From Cyclobacteriaceae bacterium (GTDB lineage: Bacteria > Bacteroidota > Bacteroidia > Cytophagales > Cyclobacteriaceae): a DNA stretch of 64,000 bases. The DNA is taken from assembly GCA_019638275.1 (NCBI GenBank), contig JAHBUC010000001.1:836740-900739 (forward strand), written 5' to 3'. The notes below the pieces were generated by a model. It saw nothing but the letters and a program-made list of their open reading frames with translations, was not told the origin of the DNA and ran no database searches. Within the stretch, counting starts at the first letter, position 1. The number at the start of each line of letters is the position of its first letter. Both the position numbers and the translations under genes were made by a program. Positions 52,278 to 62,351 of this stretch are shown here, piece by piece.

Positions 52278-53615
52278 ATGAGCGGACTACAAACGAATTC
52301 TCTATTTCTTTTACTGATTATTGCGATTGCAGCCTGTACACCATCTAAAAAGGAAACGGGTCAACATGCTGAGATAAGCGATGACTCCTTATTAACCAGG
52401 GTGCAATACGAAACCTTTCAGTATTTCTGGGAAAATGCTGAGCCCACATCTGGCCTGGCGCCAGAGCGCACGCACATGGATAACATCTATCCGCAAAACG
52501 ATAAGCATGTGGTAACAACCGGTGGTTCAGGTTTTGGTTTAATGGCCATCCTTGTTGGCATTGAACGGGGCTTCATTACACGCCAGCAAGGCTTTGAACG
52601 ATTCAATCACATCGTTCACTACCTCGACACAGCCGATCGTTTTCATGGCGCCTGGCCACATTGGTTGGATGGACAAACGGGTAAAACGAAACCGTTCAGT
52701 CCGAAAGATGATGGCGGTGATCTGGTTGAAACCGCTTTTCTGGTTCAGGGTCTTCTCACTGTGCGCGAATATTTTAAGAATGGAAGTGAAGAAGAAAAAG
52801 CATTGGCTGCAAAGATTGATAAGCTTTGGCGTGAAGTGGAGTGGAGTTGGTATTCAAACGGAGAGGATGTGTTGTACTGGCACTGGTCGCCTAAGCATAA
52901 TTGGGAAATGAATTTTCCGGTTGGTGGATACAATGAGTGCCTCATTATGTACGTGCTCGCAGCGGCATCGCCAACGTATCCAATCAAGCCTGAAGCCTAT
53001 CACAAAGGTTGGGCGCGCAACGGTGCGATTAAAACAGATCGTACCTTTTACGACTTACCAACCGTTCTTGATCATTACGAAACAAATGATGATCCGGTTG
53101 GCCCGTTGTTTTGGGCGCACTATTCCTACCTCGGGCTTGACCCACGCAACCTGAAAGATCAGTATGGAGATTACTGGCTGCTGAATAAAAATCATGCACT
53201 CATCCACTATCGTTATTGTGTTGATAACCCTGAAGGTTACAAAGGGTATGGTGAAGATTGCTGGGGACTTACATCTAGCTATTCTATGAAGGGTTATGCG
53301 GGACACCAACCCAATCGTGATCTCGGTGTGATTTCGCCAACCGCAGCGCTTTCATCCTTTCCATATACTCCTGAAGAGAGCATGAAATTTTTAAAATTTC
53401 TGTATGCACCTGAACGCGATAGCCTGATTGGAGCGTATGGCCCGTATGATGCCTTTAGTTTTTCCTCGAATTGGTATTTGCCTCGCTACCTGGCCATTGA
53501 TCAAGGACCCATACCGGTAATGATAGAAAATCACCGCACCGGTTTACTGTGGAAATTATTTATGGATGCACCTGAGGTTCGGGATGGATTAAAAAAACTT
53601 GGATTTACGTATTAA
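52278..53615 (+). CDS. PF10091/GH144-like glucanase lipoprotein
   Basis: 445 residues. Lipobox IAIAAC (Cys20) and then one PF10091 catalytic domain without Ig spacers. The landmarks parallel those of the larger paralogue: ADRFHGAWPHWLDGQTG, KDDGGDLVETAFLVQGL, YWHWSPKHNW, and a near-identical ending (APEVRDGLKKLGFTY). The likely activity is endo-type cleavage of beta-1,2-glucan or a similar glucan, possibly in the periplasm since no spacer lifts it from the membrane. It is 11 bases before the GH3 gene. Confidence 0.87.
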   Translation: MSGLQTNSLFLLLIIAIAACTPSKKETGQHAEISDDSLLTRVQYETFQYFWENAEPTSGLAPERTHMDNIYPQNDKHVVTTGGSGFGLMAILVGIERGFITRQQGFERFNHIVHYLDTADRFHGAWPHWLDGQTGKTKPFSPKDDGGDLVETAFLVQGLLTVREYFKNGSEEEKALAAKIDKLWREVEWSWYSNGEDVLYWHWSPKHNWEMNFPVGGYNECLIMYVLAAASPTYPIKPEAYHKGWARNGAIKTDRTFYDLPTVLDHYETNDDPVGPLFWAHYSYLGLDPRNLKDQYGDYWLLNKNHALIHYRYCVDNPEGYKGYGEDCWGLTSSYSMKGYAGHQPNRDLGVISPTAALSSFPYTPEESMKFLKFLYAPERDSLIGAYGPYDAFSFSSNWYLPRYLAIDQGPIPVMIENHRTGLLWKLFMDAPEVRDGLKKLGFTY

Positions 53616-53626
53616 AAGTTTGACAT

Positions 53627-55909
53627 ATGAAACTGAAAAATTATCTGTTTGCTTGTTTTGGTTTGTTGATAATTTCCTGTTCAACTCCAGGAAACCAGAC
53701 ATCGTCTGTTGATAGAAAAATTGATTCCTTGTTGAACGAGATGACCCTCGAAGAGAAGCTGGGACAATTGAATCTTCCTTCAGCAGGACAATTCATCACC
53801 GGACAGGCTCAGAACTCCGACATCGCCAGGAAAATTGAGAAAGGAATGGTGGGTGGCCTCTTCAACATTAAATCAGTTGGGGCCATACGGGAGATGCAGC
53901 AGATTGCTGTGGAGAAAAGCCGATTGAAAATTCCGTTGTTGTTTGGGATGGATGTGATTCATGGGTATGAATCTGTTTTTCCAATTCCATTGGGCTTGAG
54001 TTGTAGTTGGGATATGGAACTGATTGAAAAGACGGCACGCGTTGCTGCACAGGAAGCCAGTGCCGATGGCATCAACTGGACGTTTTCACCAATGGTTGAT
54101 TTGTCGCGTGACGCGCGGTGGGGCCGAATTTCAGAAGGAAGTGGTGAAGATGTTTACCTGGGATCAGCAATTGCGAAAGCGATGGTGCGTGGCTATCAGG
54201 GTGATGACCTAACTGCAAACAACACGATCATGTCGTGTGTGAAGCATTATGCGTTGTATGGCGCAGCTGAGGCCGGCCGCGATTACAACACAACCGACAT
54301 GAGCAAGCACCGCATGTACAACGAATATTTTCCACCGTATAAAGCGGCTGTTGATGCAGGTGTTGGCAGTGTAATGGCATCGTTCAATGAGATTGATGGC
54401 GTTCCGGCAACGGCAAACAAGTGGCTGCTTAATGATGTGCTGCGACACGAATGGGGCTTTAGTGGCTTTGTGGTTTCTGATTATACAGGCGTAAGCGAGA
54501 TGATTGATCATGGTTATGGCGATCTGAAAACCGTTTCAGGAAAAGCATTGGCAGCAGGTTTAGATATGGATATGGTGAGCGAAGGATTGGTGAACACCCT
54601 GGCACAATCATTAAAGGAAGGAAAAGTAACGGAGAAACAAATTGATAACGCCTGCCGCAGAATACTCAAAGCAAAATTTTTACTTGGCTTATTTGACGAC
54701 CCTTATCGTTATTGCAATGAAGAACGCGCCCGCACAGAAATTTTTACAGCTGAAAACCGTGCCTTTGCCCGCAGCGTTGCTGCACAAAGCTTTGTGTTGC
54801 TGAAAAACGACAAGAAGACCTTACCACTTCAAAAGAAAGGCACCATTGCATTGGTGGGTCCGCTTGCCGATGCCGCCACCAACATGACGGGTACCTGGAG
54901 CGTGGCTGCCCGTTTTTCTGAATCGATCACAGTTCTGGAAGGCTTGAAAAAGGCAGTGGGTAACCAGGCAATGGTAGTCTATGCCAAAGGATCAAATCTT
55001 CATGAAGATGCCGCTATTGAGGAACGTGCAACCATGTTTGGGAAATCCTTGAATCGAGACTCCCGATCGGCTCAGGCGATTCGTGATGAAGCACTGCGCA
55101 TTGCAAAATCAGCAGATGTAATTGTTGCAGCGGTGGGCGAAGCAGCCGAGATGAGTGGTGAGGCTTCGAGCCGGGTAAACATTGACATTCCGCAAACGCA
55201 GCGCGACCTACTGAAAGCCTTGTTGGAAACGGGAAAGCCGGTTGTACTCGTATTGTTTACAGGTCGTCCGCTTACGTTAACCTGGGAAAATGAAAACATT
55301 CCGGCTATTCTGAATGTGTGGTTCGGTGGAAGTGAAGCTGGTGATGCTATTGCTGATGTGCTGTTTGGGGATGTGAATCCTTCCGGAAAATTAACAACCA
55401 CATTTCCACAACATGTTGGTCAACTCCCCATGTACTATGCACACAAGAACACGGGTCGTCCATTGGCAGAAGGGCAGTGGTTTCAGAAATTCCGCTCAAA
55501 CTACCTTGATGTTTCCAACGACCCGGTTTATCCGTTTGGTTATGGATTAAGCTACACCACGTTTTCGTATGATAAACTTGCATTGGACAAAACAGAAATA
55601 TCAGCCGGTGGAACAGTAACGGTTTCGGTTAACGTAACCAACACGGGTTCGCGCGAAGGAGCTGAAGTAGTGCAACTTTATGTGCGCGACCTGGTGGGCT
55701 CACTTACACGCCCGGTCAAGGAACTCAAAGGATTTCAAAAAGTAATGTTGAAACCCGGAGAATCAAGAACCATAACCTTTACGTTAACTGAAAATGATCT
55801 TTCATTCTACCGGGCTGACCTGACCTTTGGCGCTGAGCCTGGCAAGTTTCAGGTTTTTGTTGGGGGTAATTCACGTGATGTTCTTCAGACTGAGTTCGAG
55901 TTGAAGTAG
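53627..55909 (+). CDS. bglX: GH3 beta-glucosidase, BglX type
   Basis: 760 residues. Lipoprotein-like N-terminus (LLIISCS, Cys18), GH3 N-terminal barrel (about 40-380) with nucleophile Asp285 in VVSDYTG and substrate-side KHYALYGAAEAGRDY, GH3 C-terminal domain (about 395-620: SFVLLKNDKKTLPL), and a fibronectin-III-like domain (about 665-745). It removes glucose from the non-reducing ends of beta-gluco-oligosaccharides in the periplasm. In this locus it would finish degradation begun by the two GH144-like enzymes. It is 11 bases after the second glucanase and 16 before the SGNH hydrolase. Confidence 0.93.
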   Translation: MKLKNYLFACFGLLIISCSTPGNQTSSVDRKIDSLLNEMTLEEKLGQLNLPSAGQFITGQAQNSDIARKIEKGMVGGLFNIKSVGAIREMQQIAVEKSRLKIPLLFGMDVIHGYESVFPIPLGLSCSWDMELIEKTARVAAQEASADGINWTFSPMVDLSRDARWGRISEGSGEDVYLGSAIAKAMVRGYQGDDLTANNTIMSCVKHYALYGAAEAGRDYNTTDMSKHRMYNEYFPPYKAAVDAGVGSVMASFNEIDGVPATANKWLLNDVLRHEWGFSGFVVSDYTGVSEMIDHGYGDLKTVSGKALAAGLDMDMVSEGLVNTLAQSLKEGKVTEKQIDNACRRILKAKFLLGLFDDPYRYCNEERARTEIFTAENRAFARSVAAQSFVLLKNDKKTLPLQKKGTIALVGPLADAATNMTGTWSVAARFSESITVLEGLKKAVGNQAMVVYAKGSNLHEDAAIEERATMFGKSLNRDSRSAQAIRDEALRIAKSADVIVAAVGEAAEMSGEASSRVNIDIPQTQRDLLKALLETGKPVVLVLFTGRPLTLTWENENIPAILNVWFGGSEAGDAIADVLFGDVNPSGKLTTTFPQHVGQLPMYYAHKNTGRPLAEGQWFQKFRSNYLDVSNDPVYPFGYGLSYTTFSYDKLALDKTEISAGGTVTVSVNVTNTGSREGAEVVQLYVRDLVGSLTRPVKELKGFQKVMLKPGESRTITFTLTENDLSFYRADLTFGAEPGKFQVFVGGNSRDVLQTEFELK

Positions 55910-55925
55910 CGATCTGCGAACAATA

Positions 55926-56615
55926 GTGTTAAATTGGTGGTATGAGAAGAGTCTATTGGTCGGCAGTTGGTGTATTCCTATAATCTGTTCATTTTCCGGT
56001 TGGGCACAACAGCAACAACAACCCTTTCCGTATTGGAATGATGTGCAACAGTTGATTCTGGCCGATGTTCAACTGCCAAAACCCCGTCACCAGGTTTTGT
56101 TCGCGGGCAGCTCATCGTTTACCATGTGGAAAACATCCAACGAAGCATTTCCCGAAAAGACAATAGTGAATGTTGCCTTTGGAGGCTCAACCTTGCTGGA
56201 TCAGATCCGCTACATCGATTATGTGATTACACCTTACAAGCCACGCCAAATTATTATTTACTGTGGTGAAAATGATATTGCGTACGACTCAACCGTTACA
56301 GGGCGTGAAGTACGTAATCGTTTTGTGAAATTGGTTGAGCTTGTACGGGAGCGTTTTCCTGAAGTTCATCTCACTTATGTTTCCATGAAGCCAAGTCCCA
56401 GTCGCGCGAAGTTGATGCCAGTTTATCGTGAAGGGAATGAACTCATCAGGGAATACCTCAAAACCATCAAACACGCTTCTTACATCAATGTATTTGATGC
56501 CATGCTGGACGCATCCGGTAAACCAAAGACAGAATTATTTTTGGGCGACATGCTGCATATGAACGAGGCAGGGTATTCCATCTGGAAAGAGCTGATCAGG
56601 CCGCACTTGAAGTAA
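55926..56615 (+). CDS. Secreted SGNH/GDSL hydrolase
   Basis: 229 residues from a GTG start. Signal peptide with core SWCIPIICSFSGWA. The SGNH blocks are visible: FAGSSSFTMW (catalytic Ser), NVAFGGSTLLDQ (Gly), YCGENDIAYD (Asn) and GDMLHMNEAGY (Asp/His). It is an esterase of the periplasm, possibly removing acyl groups from the imported glycan. It is the last plus-strand gene of the utilisation locus, 16 bases after bglX. Confidence 0.85.
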   Translation: MLNWWYEKSLLVGSWCIPIICSFSGWAQQQQQPFPYWNDVQQLILADVQLPKPRHQVLFAGSSSFTMWKTSNEAFPEKTIVNVAFGGSTLLDQIRYIDYVITPYKPRQIIIYCGENDIAYDSTVTGREVRNRFVKLVELVRERFPEVHLTYVSMKPSPSRAKLMPVYREGNELIREYLKTIKHASYINVFDAMLDASGKPKTELFLGDMLHMNEAGYSIWKELIRPHLK

Positions 56616-56687
56616 GCCGTGTTTTGTGAAGACACGAACTACGTGAAAACACAAACCCCGCTTAAGTAATAATCAGATCACACGGGT

Positions 56688-58370
56688 TTACCAGAATACA
56701 GCGTACAACACAGCACACAGTATCAGCACAATGGTGGCGCCAATATTAAAGGCTGGTCCGGTCTTGAATAGCTCCTTGTTAATGGGAATCCCCTTGGCAT
56801 CCGCTACTTTCGATTCAAAGAAACTTATAGCCAGAATGATCGTCAACGAAAGAATGGCTGTGATAAACATTTGATCGAGGAAGGGTATGTTCACGAATAT
56901 AGCTGCATCCGACCAGCCCTTTGGGCCAACCTTAAAGTAAAGTGCAATCGGTATCGAACAGATGATTCCCCAAATTGCTCCGTTGTTGGTGGCGCGCTTA
57001 AAAAATAATCCTGCAAGGAATACGGCAAGTATACCCGGACTAACCACACCGGTATACTCCTGAATAAACTGAAACGCCTGACCGAGATTACCGAGAAGCG
57101 GTGCAATGAACATGGCCGTAATCAAAGCCACGGCAGCCGTGATTCTTCCGGTTGAAACGGTTTGCTTGTCGGTAGCCGTTTTGTTGATGTATGGCCGGTA
57201 AATATCCATGGTGAAAATGGTTGCCGTTGAGTTGAGCATGGAGGCAAGTGAGGAAACGATGGCAGCTGCAAGTGCAGCAAGCACAAGGCCTTTTAATCCT
57301 ACCGGAATAAAGCTTCGGATGAGCCATGGCCAGGCGTTATCGTTGGCAATGGCACCGGTGCTGGTAACAAAACTTGGATCGAGTGTATCTTTGGTAAGTT
57401 CACCATTTGGATCAGCGTTCAGCACAAAAGCAATGATACCCGGTATCACAACTATTAAGGGCAGCAACATTTTTAAAAATGCGGCAAACACAATTCCTTT
57501 TTGTGCTTCACCTAAGCTTTTGGCAGCGAGTGTGCGTTGAATGATGTATTGATTGAATCCCCAATAGTATACGTTCGCTACCCACATGCCGCCAAGCAAT
57601 ACAGCAAGGCCGGGCAAATCCCACCACGCATCTTTTCCATTGGGGTCGATAATTTCTCCTTTGCTTAAAATCATCGAGAATTTTTCTGGAACAACATTGA
57701 TGATATGTACGAAGCCATCAATCACGCCACCGGTTGGCGAAACCTGCTCAAGCGCGAGATAGGTTGTCATCAGTCCACCAAAAATTAATAACACTACCTG
57801 CACCACATCGGTCCACGCCACGGCTGAAAGTCCGCCATACAGCGAGTAAGCTGCTGCAAACAATCCCAACCCGATAATGCTGTACATCATGATGGATCCG
57901 TCACCATTACCAATAATGGTGTCGAGTGCACGTGATCCTAAATAGAGCACTGAAGTAAGGTTAACAAATACGAAAAGGCCTATCCAAAAAACGGCAAGTA
58001 TTGTTTTAAGATTGGTGCTGAATCGTTTTTCGATAAATCCCGGGATGGTATAAATACCTTTGTTAATAAAGATGGGCAGGAAAAATTTTCCAACGATTAG
58101 TAATGTGATCGCGGCCATCCACTCGTATGAGGCTATGGCGAGGCCAATGGCAAAGCCGGATCCGGACATACCGATAAACTGTTCAGCCGAAATATTGGCA
58201 GCAATCAAGGATGCACCAATTGCCCACCAGGGAAGTGATTTACTAGCCAGAAAATAATCCTCGGCATTTTTTTGATGTCCTTTTTTATCGCGTGAAACGT
58301 AAAGTCCGATACCCAGTATAAGGGCACAATACGCAATGAAAATTGCAATATCCCAAAACGATAAGCTCAT
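56688..58370 (-). CDS. Sodium/sugar symporter (SSS family, SGLT type)
   Basis: 560 residues with about 14 membrane helices in the sodium:solute symporter order. Family landmarks include WWAIGASLIAANISAEQFIGMSG near residue 50, VAWTDVVQVVLLIFGG, and the central WGFNQYIIQRTLAAK. Such transporters import monosaccharides, usually glucose or galactose, with sodium. Although convergent with the glycan operon, it would take up the glucose that GH3 releases in the periplasm. Own promoter region upstream (58371 onward); the 287-base interval to Hsp20 holds no other gene. Confidence 0.92.
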   Translation of the reverse strand: MSLSFWDIAIFIAYCALILGIGLYVSRDKKGHQKNAEDYFLASKSLPWWAIGASLIAANISAEQFIGMSGSGFAIGLAIASYEWMAAITLLIVGKFFLPIFINKGIYTIPGFIEKRFSTNLKTILAVFWIGLFVFVNLTSVLYLGSRALDTIIGNGDGSIMMYSIIGLGLFAAAYSLYGGLSAVAWTDVVQVVLLIFGGLMTTYLALEQVSPTGGVIDGFVHIINVVPEKFSMILSKGEIIDPNGKDAWWDLPGLAVLLGGMWVANVYYWGFNQYIIQRTLAAKSLGEAQKGIVFAAFLKMLLPLIVVIPGIIAFVLNADPNGELTKDTLDPSFVTSTGAIANDNAWPWLIRSFIPVGLKGLVLAALAAAIVSSLASMLNSTATIFTMDIYRPYINKTATDKQTVSTGRITAAVALITAMFIAPLLGNLGQAFQFIQEYTGVVSPGILAVFLAGLFFKRATNNGAIWGIICSIPIALYFKVGPKGWSDAAIFVNIPFLDQMFITAILSLTIILAISFFESKVADAKGIPINKELFKTGPAFNIGATIVLILCAVLYAVFW

Positions 58371-58657
58371 AGGTTAAAATCAGCGTTGAATAAGATGAAA
58401 TATAGCACTTTAATCCATTCAAAAGGCCTAAAAAACAAGGAAATTATAGGCTTAAACGCACTTTTTTGCACGAGTGGATGCCCGTAAAACCGGGGCACTA
58501 GATGTTAACTACGAAATCGTAATCAGGACAAAATGACTTAATTATCCAGTTAAAAATCGTAAAAAAATGCCATTATGGCTTAAATATTTAATCGGCATAT
58601 TTTTTCAGGATAGGGTGTTCAGCGTGTTTTAGATGTTTAACTCAAAAAATTAAAAGT

Positions 58658-59098
58658 ATGAGCCTTATCAGATACAATTCTGCGCTGAACGATTTCGTGC
58701 CGACTTCCTTCAGCAATTTGATCGATCGTTTTTTTAATGAATCTGTAGCCCGCACTGGCGGTTCTGCGTATTCGTTTGTTCCACGCGTTGATGTGGTTGA
58801 AACTGAAAAAGCCTATGAAATTCATGTGGCTGTTCCAGGTATGAACAAGGAAGATTTCAACATCGACCTGAAGGACAATTACCTGACCATTAGTGGTGAG
58901 CGTAAGTTCAGGAACGAAAAGAAGGAGAAGAACTTCTATTCGATTGAGACCCAATACGGAACCTTCAGCCGTTCGTTTTCATTGCCTGAAAATGTTGATG
59001 CGACCAAGATTACGGCAGCCTATGTGAACGGAATTCTGGAAGTAACCGTACCGAAGGATGAGAAAAAAGCGTTGAAAACCACCATTAAGGTGAATTAA
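58658..59098 (+). CDS. Hsp20 small heat-shock protein
   Basis: 146 residues: short N-terminal arm with FVPTSFSNLIDRFFNE, alpha-crystallin domain (about 38-140: VPRVDVVETEKAYEIHVAVPGMNKEDFNI, and the GILEVTVPK strand), and a short tail lacking a clear IxI motif. An ATP-independent holdase for unfolding proteins. Single gene with its own terminator 34 bases after the stop. No CIRCE-like site is visible in its upstream region. Confidence 0.93.
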   Translation: MSLIRYNSALNDFVPTSFSNLIDRFFNESVARTGGSAYSFVPRVDVVETEKAYEIHVAVPGMNKEDFNIDLKDNYLTISGERKFRNEKKEKNFYSIETQYGTFSRSFSLPENVDATKITAAYVNGILEVTVPKDEKKALKTTIKVN

Positions 59099-59131
59099 TA
59101 ATACCAGCAAGAGGGTTAGGTTAGGTGAGTG

Positions 59132-59170
59132 GCCTCGTCTCCGGCAACGGAGGCGGGGCTTTCTTTTTTG
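59132..59170 (+). terminator. Terminator after hsp20
   Basis: A 12-bp stem GCCTCGTCTCCG / CGGAGGCGGGGC (three G-T pairs) with loop GCAA, followed by TTTCTTTTTT. Confidence 0.88.
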
Positions 59171-59275
59171 GGGCATTAAAGACAAATTTGCCCGCTTATC
59201 TAAAATGCAGTAGATGGTTATCCTCCTGAATAAAAAATCCGTTAACTTTCTTATTGCTGTTAAAACACTGTTGAT

Positions 59276-60712
59276 ATGAAGCGTACGATCATTTTCACCC
59301 TGCTTATTTTGTTGGTAGCCATAGCCGGTGGCGTAATCGGATCATGGTATACCGTTCATTACCTCGATGCTATATCTGCACCCTATTCTTCAATTGAAGA
59401 TCGTCAGCAAATGAAGTTGACAAGTTTTGAAAATGATAGTGCGTATCGTGTTCCCGCAGGAATGGATTTTCTTACCGCCTCAAGAAAAGTAGTAAGTGGT
59501 GTGGTACACATCCGTACCAGCTATGGTTCAGGTATGTTTAGTCTTAACCCACTGGAGTTGTACTATAAAGCGCCAGCGCGATCTTCCGGTTCAGGTGTTA
59601 TCATTTCCGATGATGGTTACATCGTAACGAACAATCACGTAATTGAGGATGCAACCAATGTGGAGGTTGTGATGAACGACAACCAACGGTATTATGCGAA
59701 GATAGTTGGCACTGATCCGAGCACGGATCTTGCCTTGCTGAAGATAAAGGCAAAAGGGCTTCCATTTATTCGTTATGGAAATTCCGATGGCATTGGCCCC
59801 GGTGAATGGGTACTGGCTATCGGCAACCCGTTTGATTTAAACTCAACTGTAACTGCGGGCATTGTAAGCGCAAAGGCAAGAAACATCGGTATCCTTCGCG
59901 ATCGGAATAACCTGCAGGTTGAATCCTTTATTCAAACCGATGCCGCAGTGAATCCCGGAAACAGCGGGGGTGCGCTTGTAAACCTGAAAGGCGAACTCAT
60001 TGGCATCAATACGGCAATAGCCACCGCTACAGGACAATATTCAGGTTATTCTTTTGCCATACCGGTAAGCCTGGTAAAAAAAGTAATGGATGATCTACTG
60101 GAGTTCGGTCAGGTGCAACGTGGTTTGTTAGGGATACAGATATCTGATGTTGATGCGAATGTTTCCGAAAGACTTTCACTCCACGTGAACCGCGGTGTGT
60201 TGGTGAATCGGGTTAGTCGTGGTGGTGCAGCAGAGGAATCAGGCATACAACAAGGTGATGTCATCACAGCTATCGATTCACGTCCTGTCAACACGGTATC
60301 TGAATTGCAGGAGTGGGTCGCCCGCAACCGTCCCGGCAAAGAAATTTCTGTAACCTATGTACGGGGCGTTGAAAATCGTACGGTGCGTGCCCGATTGAAA
60401 AACAGCGATGGAAATGAAGCAGTGGTTGAACCGGAAATCAAAAATGAACTTAATGGTGCATACTTTGAAGATGTACGTTATTCCGATCTGCTTAATCTGA
60501 AACTTGAAGGCGGAGTACAGGTTAAAAAAATTGAAGAAGGGAAATGGCAAAAAGCCGGCTTGCGCGATGGTTTTATTATTGCCTATGTGGATCGGGTACC
60601 TGTGGATAACCTGGCCGACTTAAATCGCATGCTGGAATATAAAAAGGGTGGCGTGCTGATCGAAGGATATTACTCAAACGGTGAGAAGGCTACATACGGG
60701 TTAGACTGGTAA
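59276..60712 (+). CDS. DegP/HtrA-like periplasmic serine protease
   Basis: 478 residues. N-terminal membrane helix or signal anchor (IIFTLLILLVAIAGGVIGSW), trypsin-like protease domain (about 60-270) with His121 in TNNHVIED, Asp151 in STDLALLK and Ser230 in NPGNSGGALV, then two PDZ domains (about 275-370 and 385-475). It degrades misfolded envelope proteins. It lies 178 bases after hsp20 on the same strand; a quality-control pair is plausible but a terminator separates them. Its stop is 38 bases before the aldehyde dehydrogenase gene. Confidence 0.93.
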   Translation: MKRTIIFTLLILLVAIAGGVIGSWYTVHYLDAISAPYSSIEDRQQMKLTSFENDSAYRVPAGMDFLTASRKVVSGVVHIRTSYGSGMFSLNPLELYYKAPARSSGSGVIISDDGYIVTNNHVIEDATNVEVVMNDNQRYYAKIVGTDPSTDLALLKIKAKGLPFIRYGNSDGIGPGEWVLAIGNPFDLNSTVTAGIVSAKARNIGILRDRNNLQVESFIQTDAAVNPGNSGGALVNLKGELIGINTAIATATGQYSGYSFAIPVSLVKKVMDDLLEFGQVQRGLLGIQISDVDANVSERLSLHVNRGVLVNRVSRGGAAEESGIQQGDVITAIDSRPVNTVSELQEWVARNRPGKEISVTYVRGVENRTVRARLKNSDGNEAVVEPEIKNELNGAYFEDVRYSDLLNLKLEGGVQVKKIEEGKWQKAGLRDGFIIAYVDRVPVDNLADLNRMLEYKKGGVLIEGYYSNGEKATYGLDW

Positions 60713-60724
60713 AGAGTAATCCGT

Positions 60725-60732
60725 TAGATTTG
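60725..60732 (+). promoter_or_regulatory. -7 element of the aldehyde dehydrogenase promoter
   Basis: TAGATTTG matches TAnnTTTG 18 bases before the ATG at 60751. A TTA at 60701-60703 takes the -33 position, a weak match. Confidence 0.45.
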
Positions 60733-60750
60733 CAGCTTTACTAACGGATC

Positions 60751-62292
60751 ATGAAAAACGCAGCCATTCAAAAAACACTTGCTTCTCTTGGTGTCAAATC
60801 ATCCAACCCCGGTGTATCTACCGGAAAAAAATGGATTAAAACAAAAGGACCAGTTATTGAATCATATTCACCGGTTGATGGTGCCTTGATTGGCTCCGTT
60901 CAATCGGCCGATGAGAAATCCTTCCATGAAGTGGTGGCCATTTCAAAGGAAGCGTTTAAAGAATGGCGTAAATGGCCTGCACCAAGACGTGGAGAGGTTG
61001 TGAGGCAGATTGGTGACGCGCTGCGCGTTAATAAAGAAGCCCTTGGCAAACTAGTATCCTATGAGATGGGTAAATCTTACCAGGAAGGATTGGGAGAAGT
61101 GCAGGAGATGATCGATATCTGTGATTTTGCGGTTGGCCTTTCACGACAACTGCACGGATTAACCATGCATTCCGAACGACCCAATCACCGTATGTACGAG
61201 CAATATCATCCATTGGGTATTGTCGGTATTATTTCATCGTTCAATTTTCCCGTAGCAGTGTGGTCGTGGAATACCATGCTGGCCTGGGTGTGTGGCGATA
61301 CGTGTGTATGGAAGCCTTCTGAAAAAACTCCGTTGTGTAGTGTAGCCTGCCAGCATATCATTTCAAAAGTATTTGAAGCCAACGGTGTTCCGGAAGGTGT
61401 TTCCTGTTTGGTGAATGGCGACTCCTCCATTGGAAAGTTACTGGCACAATGTGAAGACATTCCGCTCGTATCGGCTACCGGTTCTACCCGCATGGGCCGG
61501 GCTGTTGGAAAAATGGTTGTTGAACGATTCGGACGACCGTTACTTGAGTTGGGTGGTAACAATGCCATTATCATCACCGAAAATGCAAATCTGGATATGG
61601 CCATCCGCGGGGCCTTGTTTGGCGCAGTAGGTACGGCTGGTCAGCGGTGTACCACTACCCGCAGGTTAATCATTCATGAAAAAGTTTACAATGATGTGAA
61701 GAACCGCCTGAAGAAAGCATATGGCCAGTTATCAATTGGTAATCCACTTGATTCCAAAAATCATGTTGGTCCGCTTATCGATCAGCATGCTGTGTCGCTT
61801 TATTTGAATGCGTTGAGCGAGATACAAAAGCAAGGTGGAAAGTTTGTGGTGGAAGGCGGTGTATTGAAAGGGAAGGGATATAATTCGGGTTGTTATGTTA
61901 AGCCGGCCATTGCTGAAGTAAAAAACAACTACCCGATTGTTCAACAGGAAACCTTTGCCCCGATTTTATACCTAATCAAGTACAAGACATTGGATGAAGC
62001 CATAGAGATGCAAAACAGTGTGAAACAAGGATTATCATCGGCTATCATGACAACCGACCTGCGCCAAATGGAGCAATTCCTGTCGCATGCCGGATCGGAC
62101 TGTGGTATTGCCAATGTTAACATTGGTACCTCGGGGGCAGAAATTGGAGGTGCCTTTGGTGGCGAAAAGGAAACCGGAGGGGGCCGCGAATCCGGTTCAG
62201 ATGCATGGAAAATTTACATGCGCAGGCAAACCAACACCATCAATTATGGCGACTCCCTACCCCTGGCTCAGGGTATTAAATTTGACATTTAA
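60751..62292 (+). CDS. ALDH7-type aldehyde dehydrogenase
   Basis: 513 residues, complete aldehyde dehydrogenase. Catalytic Cys300 lies in AGQRCTTTRRLIIHE and the general-base Glu in LELGGNNAIII. QRCTTTRR, together with the N-terminal MYEQYHPLGIVGIISSFNFPVAVW, is typical of the ALDH7A1 group (alpha-aminoadipic semialdehyde dehydrogenase in lysine breakdown). The length fits that group. It is cytosolic and NAD-dependent. No lysine-catabolism genes are adjacent in this window. A response-regulator gene follows by 59 bases. Confidence 0.88.
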   Translation: MKNAAIQKTLASLGVKSSNPGVSTGKKWIKTKGPVIESYSPVDGALIGSVQSADEKSFHEVVAISKEAFKEWRKWPAPRRGEVVRQIGDALRVNKEALGKLVSYEMGKSYQEGLGEVQEMIDICDFAVGLSRQLHGLTMHSERPNHRMYEQYHPLGIVGIISSFNFPVAVWSWNTMLAWVCGDTCVWKPSEKTPLCSVACQHIISKVFEANGVPEGVSCLVNGDSSIGKLLAQCEDIPLVSATGSTRMGRAVGKMVVERFGRPLLELGGNNAIIITENANLDMAIRGALFGAVGTAGQRCTTTRRLIIHEKVYNDVKNRLKKAYGQLSIGNPLDSKNHVGPLIDQHAVSLYLNALSEIQKQGGKFVVEGGVLKGKGYNSGCYVKPAIAEVKNNYPIVQQETFAPILYLIKYKTLDEAIEMQNSVKQGLSSAIMTTDLRQMEQFLSHAGSDCGIANVNIGTSGAEIGGAFGGEKETGGGRESGSDAWKIYMRRQTNTINYGDSLPLAQGIKFDI

Positions 62293-62351
62293 ACTGCTTG
62301 GAATTCAGTTGCAAACATCTATTTTTATAAACACGTATACCCTAAATTACT

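Noticed and set aside
58480..58500. Hairpin TGCCC/GGGCA upstream of hsp20
   Set aside because: Only a five-base stem without T run or conserved context.
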